A DNA stretch of 64,000 nt from Clostridiaceae bacterium (GTDB lineage: Bacteria; Bacillota; Clostridia; Tissierellales; Sporanaerobacteraceae): positions 62,001 through 126,000 of the forward strand of contig JAHXQP010000025.1 of assembly GCA_019391515.1 (NCBI GenBank), read 5' to 3'. The notes below the pieces were generated by a model, which was not told the DNA's origin, did not search any database, and saw only the letters and a program-made list of their open reading frames with translations. Shown here in pieces: positions 18,038 through 23,684 of this stretch. Within the stretch, counting starts at the first letter, position 1. Every line of letters starts with the position of its first letter. Both the position numbers and the translations under genes were made by a program.

Positions 18038-18326
18038 GAACGTTTTGTCTTTCTCTATTATATTGAATCTCCTTAAATAGCTTAAATGCTTTTATAATAC
18101 CTAATAAATTATAATGAGCTGTAGCTTTATTCCTAAATGCATTCTCACTTTCTTTTACAAACATTTTAGTCAATTCACTATTTGGGTAGTTTAGTTCTAG
18201 ATATCTAACACATTTTGCAATCCATAATGAATATTCTTCTCCTTTTAAACTCCCATTTGTTCTTGCACCTAACTGTTCAATATACTGAGTTAATTCTTCT
18301 CCTTCTTGTATCAACTTATTTAACAT
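18024..18326 (-). CDS. Hypothetical phage protein, 100 residues
   Basis: All-helical protein (MLNKLIQEGEELTQYIEQLG ... LFKEIQYNRERQNVLRVY). Resembles small helical phage proteins near the terminase module, but no family is recognised. Ends inside a terminator, so it is probably its own transcription unit or the end of the late-activator transcript. Confidence 0.6.
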   Translation of the reverse strand: MLNKLIQEGEELTQYIEQLGARTNGSLKGEEYSLWIAKCVRYLELNYPNSELTKMFVKESENAFRNKATAHYNLLGIIKAFKLFKEIQYNRERQNVLRVY

Positions 18327-18402
18327 TATATCTCCCCTCCCCTTTATTTAATTCTATAGAGAGGAAGGAAAGCCTTTTACAATCATGCTACATTATTTTA
18401 CA

Positions 18403-18570
18403 CTATTCCCAATTAATCTGCCTAATTCTTCTCCCCTGCCTCCTGTATGAATCATGTCTCATTAGCTTCTCAGTTTTATCTCCTAATTTAATCTTTTTAT
18501 TTCTACTTATGTTCTTCAATTTTCTATATGTAATAGGATCTGTCTCCTTAATAACATTCTCTATCCTCAT
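18403..18570 (-). CDS. Small basic phage protein, 55 residues
   Basis: Starts MRIENVIKETDPITYRKLKN and ends RRQGRRIRQINWE, strongly basic. Short proteins with V-I-K-E-T-D-P-x-x-Y-R-K-L and an M-x-H-D-S-Y-x-R segment are frequent in clostridial phages near the terminase genes, so this is very likely real. GAGGTGAG precedes the ATG. Function unknown; nucleic acid binding is a guess from charge. Confidence 0.65.
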   Translation of the reverse strand: MRIENVIKETDPITYRKLKNISRNKKIKLGDKTEKLMRHDSYRRQGRRIRQINWE

Positions 18571-18591
18571 TTTCTCACCTCATTTTTGCAT

Positions 18592-18633
18592 AATAAAAGG
18601 ACATACCCCTGAATAAGGTATGCCCTTTTTTAG
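18592..18633. terminator. Bidirectional terminator
   Basis: GGACATACC / GGTATGCCC stem with A-run before and T-run after, so it can stop transcription in either direction. It lies between the 55-residue gene and the activator-site region. Confidence 0.65.
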
Positions 18634-18747
18634 GTCTATTCTAATTAAATAGTAATAGCCTTAATTCATTATATGTCCTTGCTCTATTAAGTTTCCTGTA
18701 GCTAAAATTTCTTCCAATACCATATTAACATACAAATATATAATTTT

Positions 18748-18776
18748 TGTCCCATTCTTGTCCCATTTCTGTCCCA
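18748..18776 (-). promoter_or_regulatory. Three TGGGACA sites at exact 11-bp spacing, putative late-activator operator
   Basis: On the minus strand TGGGACA occurs three times, starting every 11 bp (18776, 18765, 18754), one helical turn apart. The array stands 15 bp downstream of the stop of the RinA/ArpU-like activator gene and upstream of the whole packaging and structural block. An A+T-rich stretch with TATAT and TTAATAT follows, which could hold a -10. Alternatively the region encodes a 39-residue peptide (MVGQKWDKNGTK...). Confidence 0.5.
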
Positions 18777-18790
18777 CCATTTATTACCAA

Positions 18791-19297
18791 TTACTTTATT
18801 TCCTCTATTAAGAACTTAATTATTCTATCTTTTTTTCTCTGTATAGTGCTTCTAGCCATAAATAATTTTTGTTCCATCTCTCTATAATTCATTTCTTCTG
18901 CATATTTAAGCTCTACTATTTCTAACTCTTCATCTGTTAGTTTTTCTAATAACATATCTATATTCTCTATCTGCTTTTCTAAATTCATTATTTTATTTTT
19001 AAGCTTATACTTTTGTCTTATATTTATTCCTAATTCTTTAATAAGTTTATCTATAGCTATTTCAAGTGACTTCTCTATGTTAGATATAGTGCTGCTTGTT
19101 TGTACTCTATCTTTAGAATAGTCTATTGCCTGTAATGTATCTTCCAGCTCTACATTGCACTCTCTTATATCTTTTCTTAATTTATATATTCTTTCTTCAG
19201 TTCTAGCAAGTCTAATTCTAAGGGTATGTATTTTATTTTTCTTTCTATAATGACTATATAGCATTCCTTCTACTCTTCTATACATATTTATATTCAT
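18791..19297 (-). CDS. Phage late-gene transcriptional activator (RinA/ArpU-like, sigma-70 region 4 fold)
   Basis: 168 residues. Long helical N-terminal part and a C-terminal helix-turn-helix (LTDEELEIVELKYAEEMNYR then ...ARSTIQRKKDRI) typical of sigma region 4-like phage activators. Such proteins switch on packaging, structural and lysis genes. Its place immediately before the late block, and the phased repeats just after its stop, support this. Overlapping none of its neighbours; the gene upstream ends 3 bases before its start. Confidence 0.8.
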   Translation of the reverse strand: MNINMYRRVEGMLYSHYRKKNKIHTLRIRLARTEERIYKLRKDIRECNVELEDTLQAIDYSKDRVQTSSTISNIEKSLEIAIDKLIKELGINIRQKYKLKNKIMNLEKQIENIDMLLEKLTDEELEIVELKYAEEMNYREMEQKLFMARSTIQRKKDRIIKFLIEEIK

Positions 19298-19299
19298 AT

Positions 19300-19629
19300 C
19301 TATTCACCTCTTCTCTCTGCCTGTAATTGATTATCTATTATTCTTAACTCTAATTTTGTAGCCTGTATTTTCTCTTTAGTAGCTTCATGTAGTGTTTCAT
19401 AGCTGTCCCTTTTAAGTTTTAAGCCAGCTATATTCTCATTACCTTTTACAATGTCATTTATTATAGTTACAGGCGTACTCTGGCTTCTTTGAATTAATAT
19501 TTCTTTTGCTAAAGCAATTCTATAGTTGTACTCGCTCTTTGCTTTGTTATATCCTAATTTCTTTAACTCATTTACACTATCATTTAATTGTTTTCTTAAC
19601 TCTTTTACTTCTGTAATCAACTCTTGCAT
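19300..19629 (-). CDS. Small coiled-coil phage protein, 109 residues
   Basis: Nearly all helix with heptads (MQELITEVKELRKQLNDSVN ... IDNQLQAERRGE). Placed directly before the late activator with a 2-base gap, so the two are co-translated. No family recognised. It could modulate the activator or be an accessory structural factor. Confidence 0.55.
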   Translation of the reverse strand: MQELITEVKELRKQLNDSVNELKKLGYNKAKSEYNYRIALAKEILIQRSQSTPVTIINDIVKGNENIAGLKLKRDSYETLHEATKEKIQATKLELRIIDNQLQAERRGE

Positions 19630-19640
19630 TTAATCCCTCC

Positions 19641-19681
19641 TAAAAATAAAAAGCCCAAGGATTTTAATTTCCCTGGGCTTC
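19641..19681 (-). terminator. Terminator overlapping the end of the zinc-ribbon gene
   Basis: AAGCCCAGGG / CCTTGGGCTT stem on the minus strand followed by TTTATTTTT. The stop codon of the upstream Com-like gene is in the loop. It would separate the early transcript from the activator gene. Confidence 0.75.
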
Positions 19682-19795
19682 TAGAGCCTCTGTATCATAT
19701 TTATTTTTCCTTTTACATCTAGGACAAACTATTTCTGCTTTACCTTCTATTTCTCCTAGTTTTTTTCTACAATACTTACATCTGACTTCCTCCAT
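19664..19795 (-). CDS. Com-like zinc-ribbon protein, 43 residues
   Basis: MEEVRCKYCRKKLGEIEGKA then EIVCPRCKRKNKY: two CxxC knuckles (C-K-Y-C and C-P-R-C) in the layout of the Mu Com family of translational or transcriptional regulators. AGGAGG overlaps the stop of the preceding gene and serves this ATG. A regulatory, RNA- or DNA-binding role is inferred from the family. Confidence 0.7.
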   Translation of the reverse strand: MEEVRCKYCRKKLGEIEGKAEIVCPRCKRKNKYDTEALEAQGN

Positions 19796-19805
19796 AGCTA
19801 ACCTC

Positions 19806-19886
19806 CTATTTCCTTGTTAAGCCTTGTTTTATTCTTACTAATGTTATTACTACTGCTAATATGATTAATCCATATATAAACTTCAT
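19806..19886 (-). CDS. Tiny membrane peptide, 26 residues
   Basis: MKFIYGLIILAVVITLVRIK and a short polar end. One transmembrane helix with positive residues after it. AGGAGG stands 6 bases before the ATG, strong support for translation. Function unknown. Confidence 0.5.
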   Translation of the reverse strand: MKFIYGLIILAVVITLVRIKQGLTRK

Positions 19887-19895
19887 GCTTTCCTC

Positions 19896-19994
19896 CTATT
19901 GTTGCTTGTCCTTCATATTTACTAAAGAAAATATAGCTAATGCAAAACTAAACATTGCAGCACAAGTTGAAATTATGAAAAATATTGTTACCAT
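19896..19994 (-). CDS. Tiny membrane peptide, 32 residues
   Basis: MVTIFFIISTCAAMFSFALA then IFSLVNMKDKQQ: one hydrophobic helix and a charged tail. AGGAGG precedes the ATG. Lies 9 bases ahead of the 26-residue peptide gene; the pair and the zinc-ribbon gene look like one small operon. A holin-like role is possible but not shown. Confidence 0.5.
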   Translation of the reverse strand: MVTIFFIISTCAAMFSFALAIFSLVNMKDKQQ

Positions 19995-20079
19995 TCTATT
20001 CCTCCTTACTTAACTGTTTTTATATTAATCATATAAAATCGCTAAGTTATTACTCTAAATTTTAGATATATTTCTACTT

Positions 20080-20112
20080 TTGATAACGCTTATTAAACAT
20101 AGGTAATATAAT
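20080..20112 (+). promoter_or_regulatory. Possible sigma-A promoter of ymaF
   Basis: TTGATA, 18 bp, TAATAT (with an overlapping TATAAT). About 80 bp before the ymaF start on the plus strand. Confidence 0.4.
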
Positions 20113-20192
20113 GTAGTGTAAACTGAATAGGCGACAATAAGCATTAGCCCTATATATGCAAGTTTACAAATTATAAATAATGAGGTGAAATC

Positions 20193-20543
20193 ATGTTCAA
20201 TTCAAATAATTATGAGCGTCCTTCTTACTCTGACGAAGAACACGTTCATGAATTTCTAGGTAGTACAAAACTAGCAGGAGAAGGTGAGAGATGTCACAAT
20301 CACCGCTTTGCAGGCGTTACAGGTGAAGCTATCCCAATAATGGGTGGCAATCATACTCATAAACTATTTACAAATACTGATTTCTCCAAAAAACACTATC
20401 ATGAACTTCCTGCTGAAACTGGTCCTGCCATTCCCGTAGGACAAGGAAGGCATGTGCATTTTGTTAGAACAAGGACTACATTTGATGCTGGCCACTTCCA
20501 TTTAGCTATATTTGCTACTTTAATTGAAGATCCTTTGTCTTAA
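20193..20543 (+). CDS. ymaF: YmaF family protein
   Basis: 116 residues, rich in His (HVHEF, CHNHRFAGVTGE, NHTHKLF, HYHEL, GRHVHFV, GHFHLAIFATL). This run of H-x-H and G-H-x-H units over three repeats of about 35 residues is the pattern of Bacillus YmaF, whose function is not established. The repeats could bind metal. It runs against all neighbouring phage genes and has its own promoter candidate, ribosome site (GAGGTGA) and terminator, so it is likely cargo rather than a phage core gene. Confidence 0.85.
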   Translation: MFNSNNYERPSYSDEEHVHEFLGSTKLAGEGERCHNHRFAGVTGEAIPIMGGNHTHKLFTNTDFSKKHYHELPAETGPAIPVGQGRHVHFVRTRTTFDAGHFHLAIFATLIEDPLS

Positions 20544-20553
20544 GAATTTATAC

Positions 20554-20600
20554 AGGCAATTTGTCTTATATAGTGATTTATAAGGCATATTGCCTTTTAT
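20554..20600 (+). terminator. Terminator of ymaF
   Basis: Long stem starting AGGCAATTTG and closing CATATTGCCT, then TTTTATTT. Placed 11 bases after the ymaF stop. Confidence 0.8.
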
Positions 20601-20613
20601 TTATATACTTGTC

Positions 20614-20784
20614 TCATTTCTCCACCTTCTCAATTTCTTCATTCAACCAACCTATGAATCTCTTGTGTGTTTTTAATTTTTCAATCGAATGATCCATATG
20701 TGGACCTACAAGGTCTAATACTTCATACATTACAAAATTTATTAAACTTAACCTACTTCTTGTTATCCGTTCTTAATTAGTCAT
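20614..20784 (-). pseudogene. Small phage gene with a stop at codon 4
   Basis: Reading from an ATG that follows GGAAGGGATAAG directly after the RusA gene gives M-T-N-stop(TAA)-E-R-I-T-R-S-R-L and then an open frame to LNEEIEKVEK (56 codons plus stop). The amino-acid style stays coding-like on both sides of the TAA. Either one base change ended the gene, or translation starts inside at M-Y-E-V-L-D-L-V-G-P, which lacks a ribosome site. Confidence 0.5.
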
Positions 20785-20785
20785 C

Positions 20786-21193
20786 TTATCCCTTCCAGCT
20801 CTTTATTGATACTTCAGCTCTCGGTTCTTCACTGTAATACTTATAAGCATGTATTTCTACTATTTGGTTATCATCTTTATAGGCTATTTCATTTAATGCA
20901 TCTGTTATGCTTTTTATGCAATTATCAATATCTGGCCTTTTATTATGCATGATTTTTCCCTCTATCATTTGTTTTCTTTTCTTTTTGCTAGTAGACTTAG
21001 GAATTTTAAAATAAAATTTTATTTCTATAGCTAAATCATCCTCTAGTATTTCTTTTCCTTTGTGTTCCCCAATGTAACTAAACTTCACTAGATTTTCATA
21101 GTTTACAGTTTTTTCTGGTGTGTAGGCCCCCCATCTTGTAACTTTTGGTCTGCCTTTAGCTACAGGTTGTCCTGGTATTGTGAACTTTATCAT
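20786..21193 (-). CDS. rusA: RusA-family Holliday junction resolvase
   Basis: 135 residues from MIKFTIPGQPVAKGRPKVTR, a hallmark opening with P-x-x-K-x-R-P. The catalytic Asp cluster is in RPDIDNCIKSITDALN and YKDDNQI (D-x-D-N and D-D). RusA dimers cleave four-way junctions made during phage replication and recombination, and debranch DNA before packaging. The start chosen is the ATG 12 bases after AGGAGT; an ATG eight codons earlier has no site. Confidence 0.9.
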   Translation of the reverse strand: MIKFTIPGQPVAKGRPKVTRWGAYTPEKTVNYENLVKFSYIGEHKGKEILEDDLAIEIKFYFKIPKSTSKKKRKQMIEGKIMHNKRPDIDNCIKSITDALNEIAYKDDNQIVEIHAYKYYSEEPRAEVSIKSWKG

Positions 21194-21233
21194 TTGTTTT
21201 ATTTCACTCCTATTCATTTAATATTTTTAAGTT

Positions 21234-21359
21234 TCAATTCATCACCTTCTTCTTTAAACATTCTTTTGCTCTTTCTATAGCTTCCTTTACACTTACATTC
21301 TCATTAAAATATATCTCTACAGACTTTATAGCTATAGCTAATTTCTCTTTATCTGTCAT
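21234..21359 (-). CDS. Small helical phage protein, 41 residues (copy A)
   Basis: MTDKEKLAIAIKSVEIYFNE then NVSVKEAIERAKECLKK. GTGAGGAAAA precedes the ATG, which overlaps the end of the gene upstream. It is clearly related to the 41-residue product at 21936-22061: same length, D-K-E at the start, I-Y-F-x-E-N and E-A-x-E-x-A-K-E near the end. Function unknown. Confidence 0.6.
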   Translation of the reverse strand: MTDKEKLAIAIKSVEIYFNENVSVKEAIERAKECLKKKVMN

Positions 21360-21543
21360 TTTTCCTCACCTTCTTTATAAACCTTTCAGCATATCTAAAT
21401 TGTTGTTTTATATAAGAATCTTCAATACTTCCACCACTTGCTAACCAATCTCCTATTCTTTTATCTATGTCAACTAAAACCACATGAGGTAATAGGTGTC
21501 CATATCGAAATAAATCTTCCATGTTGCCTATTGAAATATTCAA
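21349..21543 (-). CDS. Small phage protein (DUF6877-like)
   Basis: Up to 64 residues. The conserved part is MEDLFRYGHLLPHVVLVDID then RIGDWLASGGSIEDSYIKQQ, known from many clostridial phages without assigned function. The first possible start is a TTG after GAAGGAAAA; an ATG seven codons later (MEDLF) is as likely. It overlaps copy A downstream. Confidence 0.65.
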   Translation of the reverse strand: MNISIGNMEDLFRYGHLLPHVVLVDIDKRIGDWLASGGSIEDSYIKQQFRYAERFIKKVRKNDR

Positions 21544-21574
21544 TTTTCCTTCACCCTTTCTTTATATTTCTGTA

Positions 21575-21603
21575 CACACTTTTTGGACATATAACATAAT
21601 CTA
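21575..21603 (+). promoter_or_regulatory. Sigma-K-like promoter of Cys-tailed peptide 1
   Basis: -35 CACA, 16-bp spacer, -10 CATAATCTA. Sigma-K consensus is mACm and CATAnnnTA with 16-17 bp between. Located 40 bp before the ATG at 21643. Confidence 0.5.
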
Positions 21604-21642
21604 TAGTAGGCACCAAATATACCTTATTCAGGAGGTGTAACT

Positions 21643-21765
21643 ATGACTGATATAGCTTGTGATGATAGAAGAGGCAGAAGACGTAGAGATTGTCATTTTG
21701 ACGACTCACTACTATTCTTCTTTTTATTACTAGTAGTAATATTCTGTAACTGTGACCATTTCTAA
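21643..21765 (+). CDS. Cys-tailed single-pass peptide 1, 40 residues
   Basis: An Arg-rich head (MTDIACDDRRGRRRRDCHFD) then D-S-L-L-F-F-F-L-L-L-V-V-I-F, one short hydrophobic helix, and an end C-N-C-D-H-F. AGGAGGTGTAAC precedes the ATG. Two sibling genes follow at 22163 and 22423. Small hydrophobic Cys-ended proteins of this look are common in spore-forming clostridia, and the promoter suggests late mother-cell expression. Not a known phage function. Confidence 0.65.
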   Translation: MTDIACDDRRGRRRRDCHFDDSLLFFFLLLVVIFCNCDHF

Positions 21766-21779
21766 TAAATGTGTCTATT

Positions 21780-21808
21780 AAGCCGGGGATTGTTCCTCGG
21801 CTTTTTTA
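21780..21808 (+). terminator. Terminator of peptide gene 1
   Basis: AAGCCGGGGA / TCCTCGGCTT stem then TTTTTAT. Confidence 0.8.
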
Positions 21809-21952
21809 TAATTCTTCTATTTTACATTTATCTGAAACTAAGTATTTAATTATTGATGAAAAGTCAATATGTCTGCTTCTAAGTTTTCTGCTCCATTCCA
21901 TAACTTTTCATTGTTCCTCCAAGATGGTTGGAGTTTTAACTTTCGTAAACAT
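21806..21952 (-). pseudogene. Small phage gene with TGA at codon 15
   Basis: Strong AGGAGGAATG site, ATG, then M-F-T-K-V-K-T-P-T-I-L-E-E-Q-stop(TGA)-K-V-M-E-W-S-R-K-L-R and on to KYLVSDKCKIEEL-stop (49 codons in all). The part after TGA reads as plausible protein in the same frame. A TGG to TGA change is the simplest explanation. It overlaps the end of the 21936-22061 gene in another frame. Confidence 0.4.
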
Positions 21953-22061
21953 CTTTACATTCCTCCTTAGCCTTCTCAACTGCTTCCATAGCACTTAAAT
22001 TTTCTTCAAAATATATTCTTTCCGCTTTTCTTAATACTTTTGCTATCTCTTTATCATCCAC
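21936..22061 (-). CDS. Small helical phage protein, 41 residues (copy B, GTG start)
   Basis: Reads (GTG)DDKEIAKVLRKAERIYFEE then NLSAMEAVEKAKEECKD. Paralog of the 41-residue product at 21234-21359. The two copies flank Cys-tailed peptide gene 1, so a segment with both gene types was probably duplicated. No function known. Confidence 0.55.
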   Translation of the reverse strand: MDDKEIAKVLRKAERIYFEENLSAMEAVEKAKEECKDVYES

Positions 22062-22094
22062 TCACTTTCACCTACTTTTTAATGATTTTACACT

Positions 22095-22122
22095 CACACT
22101 TTCTGACGCCTAACATAACCTA
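22095..22122 (+). promoter_or_regulatory. Sigma-K-like promoter of Cys-tailed peptide 2
   Basis: CACA, 15-bp spacer, CATAACCTA. 41 bp before the ATG at 22163. Confidence 0.45.
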
Positions 22123-22162
22123 ATATAGAGCTTTAAATTATACTTGTTTGGAGGTGTAAGTT

Positions 22163-22285
22163 ATGGATGAAAACAAAAAGCATGGATTATTAGGCGGTAT
22201 ATTAGGTGACGATTGTGACAATAATTCTTTACTGTTCTTTTTTCTACTTTTGGTAGTTTTATTCTGTAGTTGTGACAGATGGTAA
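22163..22285 (+). CDS. Cys-tailed single-pass peptide 2, 40 residues
   Basis: MDENKKHGLLGGILGDDCDN then N-S-L-L-F-F-F-L-L-L-V-V-L-F and the end C-S-C-D-R-W. The head differs fully from peptides 1 and 3, while the hydrophobic core and C-x-C-D end are conserved. GGAGGTGTAAGTT precedes the ATG. I see no clear terminator after it; transcription may run on to peptide 3. Confidence 0.65.
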   Translation: MDENKKHGLLGGILGDDCDNNSLLFFFLLLVVLFCSCDRW

Positions 22286-22350
22286 ACTTTTACTATTTCT
22301 ATTTAGCTTAGATAATACTTTTAAAACAAATTCCTTTTAAAATTTACACT

Positions 22351-22379
22351 AACACTTTTTAGATATATATCATAAACTA
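22351..22379 (+). promoter_or_regulatory. Sigma-K-like promoter of Cys-tailed peptide 3
   Basis: AACA, 16-bp spacer, CATAAACTA. 44 bp before the ATG at 22423. Shares ACACTTTTT with the peptide 1 promoter. Confidence 0.5.
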
Positions 22380-22422
22380 TAGTGAGTCTTGGACTCTCCT
22401 TAATAAATCAGGAGGTGTAATT

Positions 22423-22533
22423 ATGGGTGATATAGCTTGTAGAAAAGATAGAAATTGTGGTTTTGATGACTCACTACTATTCTTTTTCTTACTACTAGTA
22501 GTAATATTCTGTAACTGTGATAATTGGTGTTAA
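22423..22533 (+). CDS. Cys-tailed single-pass peptide 3, 36 residues
   Basis: MGDIACRKDRNCGFDDSLLF then the same hydrophobic core and C-N-C-D-N-W-C. Nearest to peptide 1 at both protein and DNA level, including the ribosome site AGGAGGTGTAA and a similar terminator. The Cys residues at both ends of one short helix could allow cross-linking or metal binding in a spore layer; that is inference. Confidence 0.65.
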   Translation: MGDIACRKDRNCGFDDSLLFFFLLLVVIFCNCDNWC

Positions 22534-22544
22534 GTTAGTATATT

Positions 22545-22573
22545 AAGCTAGGGAGCAATCCCTGGCTTTTTAT
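22545..22573 (+). terminator. Terminator of peptide gene 3
   Basis: AGCTAGGGA / TCCCTGGCT stem then TTTTAT, alike in design to the peptide 1 terminator. The T-run overlaps the stop of the opposing 62-residue gene. Confidence 0.75.
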
Positions 22574-22758
22574 ATCTCTTCTGCTTTACATTCACCTGTT
22601 GCAAAATCTGCCTTTAGAAAACATTCCTTGAACCCTTTTCTATGCTGTAAAATATAAAATTCCTTTTCTTCTGCTATGCATATCCCTTTAAATTTCGTTC
22701 CCTTTCCACCTTTTCCTTTTCCAAATGTTGTAACTTCATATCTTTGGCCGATATTCAT
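22570..22758 (-). CDS. Small phage protein, 62 residues
   Basis: MNIGQRYEVTTFGKGKGGKG then KFKGICIAEEKEFYILQHRK: a compact beta-type protein with a Gly/Lys loop. Overlaps the end of the replisome organizer gene by 23 bases and has GGGAGG before the ATG. Similar short proteins follow replication genes in clostridial phages. Function unknown. Confidence 0.6.
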   Translation of the reverse strand: MNIGQRYEVTTFGKGKGGKGTKFKGICIAEEKEFYILQHRKGFKECFLKADFATGECKAEEI

Positions 22759-23641
22759 GATATTCCTCCCTTTTCTTCTCTCTCAATTTTCTTAGATGTT
22801 CTTCTCTCTTTCTTTCAACTATACTTTCAAGAGCATCTTCACTATACTTGTCCGTCCTCTGTTCAAAGTTGTGAAACTTGGTTTTCTTAGGCTGATTATA
22901 TTGCTTATTTTGATATTGTTGCTGTTGTTTTCCTTGATGTATATTTTCGTTTAAATAACCTTCAAATTTGTTTCCAAACAGTGTTTCAGGTCTTAAATAC
23001 TTCTCCATATCAGTCCCTAACCATTGGCTACACTTGATATCAATTACTTTTATAAAATCATCTATAGCAAATTTCTCTTTCAACCTAGTATTAATTAATG
23101 ACTGTGTTTTTTTAGTTGTGTATTTAAAATTTTTATTAGCTTTTTGATTTAAATACTCGACTATATTTATATATATATTCTTATCATTCTTTACATTCTT
23201 TTCATTCTTGTTTGTGTCTTTTCGTAGTTCTTTTGAAGTTCCTCCATGGTTTTTCTCTGGTTCTTCTATGGTTTTTTGTTGGTCTTTTTCTGGTTTTTCT
23301 ATGGTTTCATCACTCTGGTAAAGCTCGTATTTTACTATCTTTATAGTGGTCTTTTTTGAATCTGGCACCTTTATAATCATACTTTCACTTTCTAATAGAT
23401 TTAAAAAATTTCTTACTTTAGTTTTTGACCAATTCCAACGATCCATAAGTTTCAGTTCAGAAGTAATGAAACTACCTCTTTTAACTTCTATTAATTCATT
23501 CCCTAATAGAAACTTATTGTTTTTATGATTGGCCATCATTATCATGTCAACCCATGCTTCAAATTTGCTAAATGTTCTTTTTTCTTGAAATAACCAATGC
23601 TCTTGAATACTTCTATGAAGTTTTATCCATCCTTTATCCAT
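22736..23641 (-). CDS. Phage replisome organizer / replication initiation protein
   Basis: 301 residues. N-terminal winged-helix region (MDKGWIKLHRSIQEHWLFQE ... DRWNWSKTKVRNFLNLLE), a low-complexity linker with repeated E-K-P-E-K / E-E-P-E-K-N units, and the conserved phage C-terminal domain (IVEYLNQKANKNFKYTTKKT ... LRPETLFGNKFEGYLNE) that matches the DnaD-related family of phage replication proteins. It binds the phage origin and recruits host helicase and loader. No separate DnaC-like loader gene is seen next to it. Confidence 0.85.
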   Translation of the reverse strand: MDKGWIKLHRSIQEHWLFQEKRTFSKFEAWVDMIMMANHKNNKFLLGNELIEVKRGSFITSELKLMDRWNWSKTKVRNFLNLLESESMIIKVPDSKKTTIKIVKYELYQSDETIEKPEKDQQKTIEEPEKNHGGTSKELRKDTNKNEKNVKNDKNIYINIVEYLNQKANKNFKYTTKKTQSLINTRLKEKFAIDDFIKVIDIKCSQWLGTDMEKYLRPETLFGNKFEGYLNENIHQGKQQQQYQNKQYNQPKKTKFHNFEQRTDKYSEDALESIVERKREEHLRKLREKKREEYHEYRPKI

Positions 23642-23684
23642 ATAATCACCTGCTTATTTAAGACCAGGAGCTAAAGCTCCTAGC

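Noticed and set aside
21908-21910. TGA read as selenocysteine
   Set aside because: No selenocysteine insertion hairpin is evident after it and the peptide is not a redox family; a nonsense change is simpler.
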